This document shows, piece by piece, positions 23,579 through 35,184 of a stretch of DNA of 64,000 bases (position 1 is the first letter of the stretch; every line of letters starts with the position of its first letter). The notes under the pieces are model-generated. The model saw only the letters and a program-made list of their open reading frames with translations, was not told the origin of the DNA and did not search any database. This DNA is from Gnetum montanum. Its lineage: Eukaryota; Streptophyta; Gnetopsida; Gnetales; Gnetaceae. Where the stretch lies: positions 161,729 to 225,728 of the forward strand of contig MNCI01002316.1 in the NCBI GenBank assembly GCA_015680685.1, read 5' to 3'. A program made the translations under genes and the position numbers.

Positions 23579-24475
23579 TGAAACACCACAAAAATTTGGG
23601 TCTCGACATTGCAATTGCAAATATGGCTAAGTGTTACGTGCTGTTATGTGCTGCTACGCTGCGTAGTGTAACACCTTGCTACTGTGTAGCATAGCAAAGC
23701 ATAACACCCTGTTATGTGCTATTACGTTGTGTTACACGTTGTTACGTGCTGTTACGCGTTGCCATCCACTACATTTCCACGTGGCACCTAATCCGCATAT
23801 TGGAATAACCCTAGCTCTATAAATACCTCTGCGCCCTCTTTTTTGGAGAGAAGAAAGAAAAAAAAAGAAGAAGAAGAGGCTTCCATTTTTCTACATAGTA
23901 AGGCATTTGAGATTTTGGCATCTTAGCACTTAGCTCTGTGGGTGAATGAGACCTAGAGCACACCACATCGACAGAGAGGCATAACTACATCACACGATAC
24001 ACTATGACTACTAACCCAGGAGGCATAGTTTATCACAGTGAGCACCAGATTTCATAGCCCGATACCACCGAGGCTATGACTCCGCTCTTACTATGCCTAT
24101 TGTACACTTTGTATACTTGTACCCTTTTTCGGGGTGGTGCATCTTTCTATTCAAACTCTCTTTTTGGCTAATTACAGCATTTATTTGGCATTGTCAACCG
24201 TTCACTCATGTCTACTATCTTGTTACGTGATTAGCACGTTTCTACTACTATGTACATTACGTTTTCTTTTTTATTTTACCACCAGGTGTTCCATCTAAAA
24301 TCATTGTTTGCAAAAGGGTTATTGTACACTGGTTAAGTTCTTGTCTGATCGACTAGACCGTTCAGGGCACCTTGAATCTGTTTTCTCCAGCACTACCCTT
24401 GCGTGGATTCGGGGTTAGGCTGTGTGCTCGAAGACCTCTCGGTATTTCCAGCCACTGATGTTTTTTGTCGCTACA
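23579..24475 (+). repeat. Element V 5' LTR
   Basis: It runs from TGAAACACCAC to GTCGCTACA. U3 holds a dense block of GTTACG, TGCTGTTA and TGCTAC words (about 23630-23765), then CTCTATAAATACC with a TATA box at 23818-23826. It aligns end to end with 29922-30824. Confidence 0.95.
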
Positions 24476-24701
24476 GTTTTTTGATGCTAGAAGGAGGGCT
24501 GTTTTTTCTGCATTTTCATACTTAGCATTTTTTCTGCATTTTTGTACTTAGCATTTTTCTTTCTGCATTATTGCACTTAGCTATTTTCTATATTTCTATA
24601 CTTGGCCATTTCCCTGCTACTGACAGACTTAGTCATTTTTTTGCTATTTTCAGAGTTAGCCATTTTTTGCAACTAGCAACTCTCAGAACCCGATCTGTGA
24701 A

Positions 24702-26766
24702 TATGAATCCAGATCAACCTTCCACATTGGTTTCTAACACATTTGATACCACAATCCAGCCAAAGCATGCCGCATTAAGCCACGAATAATACAATTTTGT
24801 TTGTGCTAAAATCCAAGCAAGACTACCAATGGATTACCTCAATTTAGAGGCAAAACAAGACTACGAACGAGTCCACTAGAACGGACGGGAGTATAACCCC
24901 TCCTTGTTTGACATAATCCCACTCACGGAGTCCTACCACCAGTTGTTGTCCCAACTCATTTGTGCAAACAAGCATGATGCAGGGACAACCTACGAGGAAG
25001 CCTCACAGAGGGAGGAAGACGAGTTCGAGGCCTATTCCAAACACGAGAGCCACCTCCACACCATTTTACAACAACCACTCCCTAGTACAACCCCTCCTTG
25101 GTTTGGTCCATCCATCCCCTCCAAGATAGTAACCATGCTAATTCAGCCTTCCTTGTAAGCAACTAATGCATTTGCCCAGCGCTATGCTCAAGCAGGGGCC
25201 ACCTCCCAACTCTAAACAACTCAGGCATCCTACATCTTGCTTGTCTCATTGGTGTCTGCAGTGTCTGTCCAACCCACCCATGTGTGGCCCACTCCAATCA
25301 CCATACCCATCGCTTAGCCATTACATTAGCAATCGTCCGCTATGACGTTAAACTAGCAACAACCATCTGCTATGATGTTAAACTGGTAAACTCCACAACC
25401 AACAATTCTGCCCTATGCTATGCAACCAACCCAAGCCCAGCGAATGTAACCGGTTGGCACACCCCCAAGCTTAGAATAGGCATTCCAACTGATACAAAGC
25501 TTGATAGAGGAGATCAACCGACTTAAGGCTACCTCCTCTGACACCATTAAGGTGGTGGACTTCTACCAAGATGATCCCATAAGTCCTACGGTACCACCTC
25601 TAACTCTCCCAACTGGGGCCCAACTACCTCAATTTACCAAGTACAATGGTGAAGGGGATCCCAATGCACACTTGGTGACATTTAGATTTGAATGCCTACT
25701 CCTTCAAGCTTGGCCACATGCCATCATATGTTTCTTCCCCATGTCACTCACTGGCAAGGCCTTAGACTGGTATCATGCGTTACCCAATGCCTCAATCTCC
25801 TCTTTCGAGGATCTCATAAGCCAGCTTGTAACATGCTTCAAGTACAGCCTAAAGCCTGAAGCAACCCTTGACCAGCTGATGCAAGTTAAACATGGGCCTC
25901 TAAAGCCCATGCCAAAATTCCTCCAACGTTGGAATGCTGCATTGAGTGAAATGCATGAACCCCTGGCAAAAGTGCATCTACTGGACATCTTTAAAGGTGC
26001 AGTAAATGACTTTATTAAGTTCAAACTGTATTATCTAGCCCCAAAGTCTCTTAGCCAAGCCTTTTCCCAAGCAAAAAGCATAGAGGACGCAACACAAGCT
26101 AGCAATGATCCAGCCTATGTCACCTACAAAAACCAACACGCTTGCAAGCATGTAGCCACAAGCACAAAAGCAACCAACCGGGGCCCAATAGCTAAGCAGC
26201 CCAAAGCCCCAACTAACAAAACCGCCAATTCTGGCACTGACTCACCTACATTGATAGGGGCTACCCCAAGACCCAACTTTCAGTGCAAGGACCACTCAAA
26301 GTATACAGCACTACCGGTGCAACCCTCTAAACTACTAGAGCAACTCTTGAAAGCTAGGCAAATCCAACACAAACATGTATTGGTAATTACCCGTCAAAGA
26401 CATGATAGGTACTACGAACTACTAAGGAACCCTGCTTTAGTAGTGCCAAATGAGCCCCCAGTGCCGCAACACTTTAAGCTGGACCAATACTGTCATTACC
26501 ACCAATTGGCTGGTCATAGTACAGACAACTGTCGTGCTTTGCAGGATGACCTACAGAGAATGATAGAATGTGGCCAATTGGTGATTAACACAATGAGTCA
26601 ATCCAACATAGATGATGCATCCTATGTCATAAATTCCATTAGCATAGGTGGTAAGTCTAAACCTACACAACAACCTTTTGTGATCCGTGTGCCTCCCAGC
26701 AAGGCAAGGATTCCCTTGGCCTCCACAAGCAAGAGGCCTCCCTTTGTTATCAAAGTGCCACCTTGA
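24702..26766 (+). pseudogene. gag of element V (long open 3' part, 25501-26766)
   Basis: An ATG at about 24704 opens MNPDQPSTLV, but stops interrupt before 25500. From 25501 a frame of 421 codons is open. It holds a Retrotrans_gag core: LPQFTKYNGEGDPNAHL, FPMSLTGKALDWYHALP, then SLSQAFSQAKSIEDA. About 210 residues further is a zinc-knuckle variant, FKLDQYCHYHQLAGHSTDNC, then RALQDDLQRMIECGQL, the form used by Tat/Athila-type gag. Its better state than the gag of II agrees with V being the youngest layer, inserted into II. Opposite-strand ORFs are shadows. Confidence 0.82.
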
Positions 26767-28202
26767 GCACCCATAGCACCCTTTATGGTCAAAGCTCCAT
26801 AGCAACCGTCCACTAAGATGCTAAACTAGCATCATGCAACAACAACCGCTAGGCAACCTTTTGTTATCAAGGTGCCACAATAAGTTGACCACATAACAAC
26901 ACCATTTGTCATAAGAGTGCCACAACGTGATGGCCCCTCACCTACCCGAAGCCCAAGAGTGGGTAACATCTCGATCCATCCTCCTTCAAGGGTTGATCCC
27001 ACTAGCAACCCAGGTAGGCCCACCAAATGGCAACACAAAAGGACAAACGAGCACCTCGCAACTCCCATGGTTGAAGCGAAGGCCACAACTAGAAAACAAC
27101 AACTGAACGCTGGGGCCCCTACCCCCAAGCAAGCCAAGCAAACCAAGCCCAAGTCCCCCTCCAGAGAGATCTATCTCTTAAGCCACATGGAGGAAGTCAA
27201 AGCCAACACAATAGCTAATGACAAGGACTTTGCAGTTGCACTAACCCAGGTGAAACAAATGCTCAAACAAAAGAACACAATGTTGAGCTTGTACGACCTG
27301 GTCATGACCTCATCTACTCATTGCCAAGCATTGGCCTAGATCTTGGCCTCCATTCCTATTGCAGAGGACATCCCTGCAAATGAGGCATCCATCTGTGCAA
27401 TAATGCTACCCCTTGCCCCACAAGAATCGAGTTAACACCTTTAGTGTTCCATAATAATGTAGTTAAAGTCAACCCTGAACAAGGGGAGGTTACTACAGCT
27501 CCACTATCCATTAGCATTTGTGTTGGGCAATGCACCATCCGCAGAGTGCACGTCAATGATGGTGCAGCAACAAATGTAGTATTGTACTCCGTCATCGACA
27601 AGCTAGGCCTAGCAGATGAAATCAGGCCAACCAAAACCACATGTCTAAAATCCTTTAATGGATCACGTGTCATAGTCAGGGGTACCATCAACTTAGCCTT
27701 TGTGGCAGGAGAGAAATTCCCCACTAGCGCAGATTTCACCATCATAGAGGAGATGCCAAGTTTCAACATGATTCTAGGTAGGCCTTGGCTAGCCCAACTA
27801 AGGGCCATCTCCTCTCCCATCCACTAAGAAATCCACCTTCCATACAAAGGTGGTCAAGTTATCGTCCATGGTGATAATGCTTTCTCTTTGACTATCCATG
27901 ACATAGACATGGCACAAGTTTTAGAAGAAGAGTTTCTTGGTGGTACACTTATGACAACCAATGCAATGCCTAAGGCTAACACACCCGAACAAGTGGTTGA
28001 AGCCGACAGCCTCCCAGAGGATCCTAAGCCTTACACACTCCCTAATCCATGCCCAGTTAGGAAGCAACTACATGACCAAGACTTTCCCTTGGCCAAAAAT
28101 GTGCTAGATGCTTGCCCACCCTTTGACTTCACTTGCCACACATTTTTGACTTTCATTTTCATTGCACTAGCCTACGCATTTACATTTTTCCTACTTACTT
28201 AG
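26767..28202 (+). pseudogene. Protease-like region of element V
   Basis: At 27444-27827 an open frame reads LSISICVGQCTIRRVHVNDG, then AATNVVLYSVIDKLGL and, near its end, FNMILGRPWLAQLRAI. This is the retroviral-type aspartic protease fold. The usual active-site D-S/T-G reads N-D-G-A, so the catalytic triplet has lost its normal form. The upstream frame at 26917-27339 (basic, ending in PTPKQAKQTKPKSPSREIYL) looks like a gag-protease linker. The downstream frame at 27888-28202 is a short remainder with the lysine- and glutamate-rich character of a pol start, then stops for good. No RT follows. Confidence 0.7.
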
Positions 28203-29921
28203 ATTAGGCATTTCATTTTGTTCACGTATTTGTTTTACTTTGTTTATGCATCCATCCATTTAGCTTACACATTACATCTAAAAACATAAAAACTATAAAA
28301 CATAAAACTACAAAAACACATGGCCCAAAAAGGCCTTAAACTAGCCTACGGCCCGGAACGGCCTAAAACTATCACTTTGTGCATTGCTTTCCTTTCATTC
28401 ATACATTTTAACTTTGTTTACAGCAGATGTTGCTTGATGTTATTTTCTTTTTAGTTGATTTTTACAGGATTTTGCAGACACACAACATGACTACACGTGT
28501 AGCATCGCACCTTATACAAGCAAGGTAAGCACCAATCCGCTATGACTATAAACTAGCATAGATAGTCCGCTATGACTATAAACTGGCACAACTCGTCCTT
28601 GGGTTATGACGTTAAACTGGCACAACATCCACTGTTTGCTACAACATTAAACTAGCATCCAATAGTCTACTAGGACTATAAACTAGCACATCACGGTTTG
28701 CCAGGACCTTAAACTAGATTCATAGTTTGCCAGGACTTTAAACTGGCATGTAGCTGATTTGATCCAAACACTTGCCATTGCCTTGGGAGCACTCACAGCA
28801 TCATCACTTCCCATCATTTTAGTGATTCTTTTGGAGCACTTGCCATTAGTGCGACATTCAAAACACTTGCAGCATCATTGCCCTGGCACCTTTACTAGCT
28901 TCTTGAGCACTTGCAACTAGCACAACATTTGACACATTTGCAGCGTCTTCATAGTTTTGCACTTGCGGCATCTTCACATTTGGCATTTGCACTTGCATTT
29001 CACGCTTTGCGATTTTCTTGTCCTCTCTGAGTTGCGTTTGCAAGACAAAGCCTTGGAGACGGTCGTGCGAAGGTGCATTTCATCACAGCAGCAAGTTATC
29101 ATGTTGCTTTGATGTGCATAACTAGACTAGTTGAGCCACTCAAGAGTGCACATCCCCCTCATCGCTATTATAGCCTATGCACATCCATTCATTTGTCCCA
29201 ATATCCTCTCATACTCCCCATACTCATGATTTCACACTCTGATGCATATGCATTGTGACACACATGGCATTCCCTTCACATCAACTATAGAACCCATGGT
29301 TGATGTAACATAATTCATCCTATGGGACACCTCTGTTGCGTAGTAAATGCCTAAGTGGATGTAACATGAATCATCCTTGGGAGGAAACATCTATCCTATA
29401 GATGCAATGTGATGCGTCAAAACAAAGGCCATCTTCTTGATGGCCAACCTACAGCTAACATTCAGCAGTAAGCCAAACCCAAAGAAAGTTTGCCTCACCA
29501 CAAAAAAATAAAAATAAAAATAAAATCAACAATGCTACAGCTTCGCAATTGGCCCATCATTGGATCAACTTTGGTCCTCCCATGAGTACTCTGATGAAAG
29601 GTTAACATTTCAATGGCAAGCTACTTCATGCCATGGTCACCATCAACCATGCTGAATTTGCATCTTACATCATGATCCACTGTTTGCATTTTGTTCCCAC
29701 TATTTAAATTTCATCTCCTTAGCATTGCCTATACTCCTTCTCCCCTAACATAACCTTCTCCCCTAACATAATCTTATTCCCATAACACTCTTGATCATGG
29801 TAAGATGACATCCAATTTTGTGTTGACAAATGACGTTGGTGACATATTTGCTGTGGTGTTTTGTAATTCTCTGTCAATGTCTTTTAGGTCACTCCTCTAG
29901 ATGTCAACAAAGAGGAGCCAT
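28203..29921 (+). other. Non-coding 3' region of element V with repeat cluster
   Basis: No enzyme domain occurs here. A cluster of seven repeats lies at 28535-28755 (listed separately), followed by CACTTGC-rich degenerate repeats to about 29060. The polypurine tract just before the 3' LTR is AAAGAGGAGCCAT (29909-29921). Confidence 0.7.
28535..28755 (+). repeat. Seven-copy degenerate repeat, period about 29-34 bp
   Basis: Units are of the form GCTATGACTATAAACTAGCA and start near 28539, 28572, 28606, 28638, 28667, 28697 and 28725. The same word occurs singly inside the gag region near 25338, 25373 and 26811. Confidence 0.8.
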
Positions 29922-30824
29922 TGAAACACGACAAAATTTTGGATCTCAACATCACAACTGCAAATATGGCTAAGTGTTATGCGCTATTACGTGCTGCTAT
30001 GCTGCATAGCGTAGCATAGTGTAGCACCTTGCTACTGCGTAGCATAGCGTAGCGTAACACCTTGTTACATGCTGTTACGCTGTGTTACACGCTATTACGT
30101 GCTGTTACACATTACCACCCACCGCATTGCCACGTGGCACTTGATCCGCATTTTGGGCTAACCCTAGCTCTATAAATACCTCTGCGCCCTCTTTTTCAGA
30201 GAGAGAGAGAAAAAAAAGAGGAGGAGGCTTCCATTTTTCTTCACCAGCAAGACATTTGAGATTTTGGCATCTTAGCACTTAGCTCTGTGGGTGAACGAGA
30301 CCCAGAGTACACCACACCGATAGAGAGGCATAACTACATCGCACGATACAATGTGACTACCGACCTAGGAGGCACAGTTTAGCACAGTGAGCACCAAATT
30401 TCATAGCCCAATACCACTAAGGCTGTGACTCCTCTCTTACTGTGCCTATTGTACACTTTGTATACCTATACCCTTTATCGGGGCGGTGCATCTTTCTATT
30501 CAAACTCTATTTTTGGCTGATTACAGCATTTATTTGGCATTGTCAACCATTCAATCATGTCTACTATCCTGTTACGCGCTTAGCACATTTCTACTGCTGT
30601 GCACATTACGTTTTCTTTTTTATTTTACCACCGGGTGTTCCATCTAAAATCATTGTTTGCAAAAGGGTTATTGTACATCGGTTAAGTCCTTGTCTGATCG
30701 ACTAGACCGTTCAGGGCACCCTAAATCCATTTTCTCTAGCACTACCCTCACACGGATTTGGGGTTAGGCTATGTGTCCAAAGACCTCTCGGTGTTTCCAG
30801 CCATCGACATTTTCTATCGCTACA
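29922..30824 (+). repeat. Element V 3' LTR
   Basis: It begins TGAAACACGAC after a purine tract and ends TATCGCTACA, followed by the duplication CCCTA. It carries the same GTTACG-rich U3 (about 29975-30115) and the TATA box TATAAATACC near 30171-30180 as the 5' LTR. Confidence 0.95.
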
Positions 30825-30829
30825 CCCTA

Positions 30830-31401
30830 TTTTTGAATGTCCATGATATCGGGTACCCGATAGCAGGTCCGATGCAATATTGGGTTCGCACTATTGGGTA
30901 CGTGATATTGTGTCTATAAATACTATATATATGGACCCCCCACACACGTCAATGTCATTTTTTACTATTCATGTGAGGGAAGATGTTGAAATTTTCTTCC
31001 ACAAATTTTCTAGCTTGCACACCTATCAGTCAAACATCCATAACTTACTTAAACCCAGAGTGTTTAACTTAGTCGTGGGGGAAGGATACACTTCAAGTCA
31101 CATAGTTTTTTTAAAATTCGTCGTTGCCTGAAGGATAGTATCAAGGGTAAGTGACCTTAAAAAAATGATAAAATCGTTTGCCAAATTAATTTTATCTTCT
31201 TCACCCAAACCATGGAAATTATTTCTTTGGAGTCACCTAAATAAGTTAGACCTAATATAAAAACCTTTAGGGGGATTTTCATGAAAATCTCTAACTCTGA
31301 ATCACACTAAGCAAGAAATGAATATATTAAGGGCAAAGAGTAAGGTATTAATCTAATGTTGTAAATAAGCCTTACTGAGAATCTAGCTCATGCAATTGCA
31401 G
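30830..31401 (+). promoter_or_regulatory. Putative internal promoter, leader exon and intron upstream of the element II accessory ORF
   Basis: A 16-bp perfect palindrome TATCGGGTACCCGATA (30847-30862) and other GATAT words copy the style of this family's U3. TATAAATAC follows at 30915-30923. A consensus 5' splice site lies at 31146/31147 (AAGG|GTAAGTG). The 3' splice site TTGCAG ends at 31401, directly before ATGGCCCC. A transcript starting near 30945 would have a roughly 200-nt leader exon, a 255-nt intron and the start codon at the exon 2 border. Sequence layout is seen; use as a promoter is inferred. Element III has the same arrangement. Confidence 0.5.
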
Positions 31402-34164
31402 ATGGCCCCTAAAAGAGGACAACAAGGAGGACCCTCTTAGGGTGCATCCAAATAGCCAAGGAGAAGTAGAGGCCAGGTGTCTCTTGAGGAACATACAGAG
31501 TAGAAGGCACAATCATTCAGCATCCATTAGGAACCTCCTGTTATTGTGCAATTGAGACATGTCGAAGGTGGAGATGGTGGAATACCTAAACATAGACAAC
31601 ATCTCACATTGTCTTCGGAATGTGTTCAAGCAATTCATGAAAGGTCCACGTTAGCAGCTATGATTGTGGAACTCAACTTTGAACCGTTCACTAAGTTTGC
31701 TCCTAAATCAGTCAAGGACCAACTTAAAGGGTCTTCACTATGGCCTATTCTCTCTGAAAGTGGTGATTGGTACCTAGGAGAGACGTACCAATTTTGGCAC
31801 AACAATGAAGAAGGAACCACCATTGATATTGGTGATATTTCTGTTGATTTCTCTGCCAAAGCCATTTTGAGATTTCTAAATCTTCCAAATACAGGGCCAA
31901 AGGTTGCTCACTTGTCCACTCGTTCCGATGCTAATGTGTAAAAGATATGGTTGAAAAGGACATACGACAAGGAAGATAAAGCATATGGAGAACCTACACT
32001 TGAAGAGAGAATCTACTTCAAAATCGGCACATATCACATTTTCCTAACAAAAGGTTTAAATAGAATTTCCACATATGTGGCTAGAAAGAGTGCCATCTTG
32101 ATGGGTAAGGTTAATGCCAACCTACCCCATCTATATCTTATAGAAATTTTGAGGTGGTTTGAAGAACATAAGACAGGGAAGTTTGCATTGCCCTTCCCTT
32201 GTCTCATCAAGAATCTATGCTAATGTGCTAAAATTCTAGGGTATACCAATGATGTCCCTAGAAAGGTCAAAAATGCTTCATTCACTGAATTACTAAAGCC
32301 ACTAGCCCCAAGAAAAAGTGCTGGTGAGATGCTCTCTGGTGAGACACTTGAGCAAGAATAGGAAGCGGGGCCTAGCACACAACTTATAGGCCAGCAAGAC
32401 CAACCACCACCATCGCCATAGGACTATCGATCATCTATGAGCCATCTCAGGGCCATCGCTGAAATAGTTAGTTGGGGAAGTCATGATGAAGCCAATCTCT
32501 TCAGGGTCATCGATGATTCTGTACAATCCACGATCTTAATTGATCGCACATGGGGCAAGGTGTTTATCCAAACAGGAGGAGGGGAATCACACTAGTCAAA
32601 ACAGATCTTTGGAAATGCTGCATCTTTTTAGGTGCAATTAGAAACTAGTGAAGGTGCCATAGTAGTGGTCATGTAGCACCAAGATGCAGTGGGAGCAGTA
32701 GAAGTGGTTACAGACCACATAAAAGAATCATTTAATGTCCCTGTTGTGCCATCGGTAGATTTTACAAGAGCATGCGATGCTCAAACTTTGGTCGGTCCCT
32801 CGATGATTCCTGCAGAGCTTGAGGATGTTCTAGATCAGTTGTTGTAGATAGGACAAGTGATAATAGCCCTATTTGACATCCCTCAAGATGTGACAACAAC
32901 TTAGTTAGACCTCATCTCGACAAAAGGGAAGCTAGTCATGGTAGAGGTTAGGGTTGAGCATGTAGAGGAGGAGTTAGAAAGACTCCAAGAAAAGCTCATC
33001 ACTCTACAAGCTGCATAGTGGGATCCATTCCAATTCATCCTTATAGACCAGCTAGAATCCTTCTGAACATAGCAACTAAATAAATTTCTAGAGGAGAATA
33101 AAAAAGTGGCTGAGGAAAAATAGAGGGCTGATTGGGATGCTTCCAAGGCACAAGCTCAAACGTATGCACATGCCAAAGCACTCAAGGCCTCATAAGAAGA
33201 AAATAAATGCCTTGCCACCTAGAATCTCTAGTTGATCATAGTAGAAAAATAAAAGAATGTTCTCAAAGAAAATTTTTAGCAATTATGAGAACAATTAATA
33301 AGGATCAACTAGGATATGAATCACTTGGGCAGAGAAAATAGAACCCTTTCAATGGAGGAGGTACGCACGATTTGTCAAAAGATGACAATTGAAATAAGCA
33401 TGTGGTAGAATGAAGCCAAGAGACATGAGAAGCTCAAAGAGCATTTCAGTGATTAGGTGGGGATGTATAGGCAAGTGATTCAGAAAGAAATCCATATGGC
33501 CAAAACCCATATTAACACACTCAATGCTCAAAACACTGATTGGCAGACCATATTGGATACTTATGCCTTCGCCCACCAAGTTGAATTGAAAAGTTGGGAC
33601 TTGTAGATACAAGATCTCACGGAGTACATGGAGTTGGCAAACCTGCAGTATGCCAAATTGGCCATGTTGACAGTAGGACACCCAAGAACAGAATTGGAAA
33701 AACAGGTAGCAACCACCTATGCAAAGTATGAAACAAAATTTGCTGGACGCAAGAAGATGCTATAGAAATTAGAAGTGGAAAATTCTAAATTAGAGGTGGT
33801 CAAAACTAGCTACCAAGAATAGAAGGATGTTGTGGTGGATTTGGCTTGACACTCATAGACTATCAAGAATGCAAGGACAAAGCCAGAGCCTATGAAGAGG
33901 AATGATAATTGTTTGCGGCCTAGTGTGTCAAGGCCAATCAGATGTTCCCACAACTGCTATGCCCATGGAAGGTACCAACTTCATCAAACATTGGAGCATC
34001 AGAATAGATAACATAGGATCCCTGAATCGAAGAAGAAAAGATTCAGGCACTCCTTTAGAGACATGCATTTCCAAAACCTGGAGCACAAGATAAGGGGAAG
34101 AGACCCATGGAGGAGCCACCACCACCAGGAACCACATGAGTTCCAACAAATTTTTTTGTTGTAA
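31402..34164 (+). pseudogene. Accessory ORF of element II (plant transposon-associated domain plus coiled coils), stop-riddled
   Basis: One frame runs from ATGGCCCC at 31402 to 33858 (819 codons) without a frameshift but with 31 stops: 24 TAG, 4 TAA and 3 TGA. A frame change near 33860 is likely. The N-terminal 250 codons hold FWHNNEEGTTIDIGDISVDF, SAKAILRFLNLPN and FALPFPCLIKNLC, resembling the domain annotated in Athila-like plant elements as a putative plant transposon protein. After a P/Q-rich linker, codons from about 520 on are rich in E, K, Q and L with heptad-like spacing, indicating long coiled coils. I see no signal peptide or membrane segment, so an envelope-like role is not supported. 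Its function is unknown. Element III has a homologue. Confidence 0.75.
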
Positions 34165-34320
34165 ATTCTGTGTTTGTGTCTGTGTCCCAATTTTGTTTTG
34201 CTCAATTCTACACTGCAGCATGAGTCATTCCTAGCTAGTCAATAATCCCATACCTATCCACTATGTAATTAATCAAAATCTTTTTCATTTTATCTAACTT
34301 AAGGAAGATTTGTTATTCAG

Positions 34321-34331
34321 TCATGGGGGTA
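34321..34331 (+). other. Polypurine tract of element II
   Basis: TCATGGGGGTA lies immediately before the 3' LTR. The same 11 bases precede the 3' LTRs of I (954-964) and IV (58758-58768), and the complement follows the 3' LTR of III (35993-36003, one base changed). Confidence 0.75.
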
Positions 34332-35179
34332 TGATGAATCATGTTTTGCTAGGCCTCGATATCGAGTATGCGATATCGTAGCTTGGATAATGATATCGAA
34401 TACACGATATCATGATTCCTGTGTAGGCATATAAATACCACGTTCAAGCGCACAAGACAAGGGAGGGAGCTGGTAATTCTTAGGATAGAGTATTTTTGTC
34501 ATTTTTCAATTCATTTTAGTTCTTTCCCCAGTGCATGCCCACAGTGTGATGATTGTAATTGTACAAAACCTTTATTCGAGTGTGACATACTTGGACACGC
34601 ACATGATTGACAATAAAGATTGAGATTACTCCATCATTGTAGCATTCACATAGTTTTAATTATTTAATTGTTATTGTTATTTATTATTTTCTTAGTTAAT
34701 ATTTCTTTACCATCATTTACTATTTTTGTTGTTAAATGTGGAATGAGTACGACTTAATTATGAACATTGAAGTGTAACTACTTGGTAACCTAGCAACGTA
34801 TTTAGGAGTGCTTAAGTAATGTGCGCTTGGTAATTCCAGAAGTAGTACATGAGGTCCAAGATGTGTATGGATGATTAAGGACAAATGCACATCGCAGGTA
34901 GGCTAGCATAGACTTCATTTCCTATTACTTATTAGTTTAATCAAGATTATTTTCCATTATCTTTAGGAGTAGCCTAGTGTTAGAAATCATATCATACACC
35001 TCACTCTAGACTAAACCATACATGATAAGCAAATATTAGTCCAAGTGGGAAGACAACGAACTGTGATCAACATGTAACTATCTAGATACCACAACTAGTC
35101 TATTTGCGGAGTTTGACAAGCTCGTGTGTACATGCTCATATTCATATGGTTGAGTGTAGGGTTACCTCACCACTCATCA
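34332..35179 (+). repeat. Element II 3' LTR
   Basis: It begins TGATGAATCATG and ends CACTCATCA, followed by the target duplication ATTGT. GATATC palindromes lie at about 34357-34410, and TATAAATACC is just downstream near 34431. It pairs with 18993-19855. Confidence 0.95.
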
Positions 35180-35184
35180 ATTGT

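Larger units (their letters stand above)
23579..30824 (+). mobile_element. Element V: non-autonomous gag-protease LTR element (TR-GAG-like); TSD CCCTA
   Basis: LTRs are 23579-24475 and 29922-30824, with perfect target duplications CCCTA at 23574-23578 and 30825-30829. Coding content stops after gag and a protease-like segment (about 24700-28200). The remaining 1.7 kb before the 3' LTR has no RT, RNase H or integrase motif. The gag type (CHYHQLAGHSTDNC knuckle) points to the Tat/Athila side of plant Gypsy elements. Size and content fit terminal-repeat elements with a gag domain. Confidence 0.92.
18993..35179 (+). mobile_element. Element II: Gypsy element with gag and accessory ORF but no pol; TSD ATTGT
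   Basis: LTRs are 18993-19855 and 34332-35179. The target duplication ATTGT is perfect at 18988-18992 and 35180-35184. Inside are a tRNA-Asp primer site, a gag pseudogene, a post-integrase-type spacer (about 22180-23573, broken by element V), an accessory ORF and a polypurine tract. No protease, RT, RNase H or integrase motif occurs between gag and the spacer, so the element is non-autonomous for replication enzymes and would have needed help from a relative such as III. Confidence 0.92.

Noticed and set aside
28535-28755. CRISPR-like array
   Set aside because: Repeats are degenerate with spacers of only about 10 bp, inside a plant retrotransposon; there are no unique spacers of regular length and no associated genes.
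31402-33858. TAG read as a sense codon (recoding)
   Set aside because: The host gene CSN3 ends in TAG at the expected C-terminus, and TAA and TGA stops also occur in the frame. CHG deamination explains the bias more simply.
31402-34164. Accessory ORF as an envelope-like (env) gene
   Set aside because: I see no signal peptide, membrane-spanning segment or fusion-peptide-like region; the sequence is soluble and coiled-coil rich, and resembles the plant transposon-associated domain instead.
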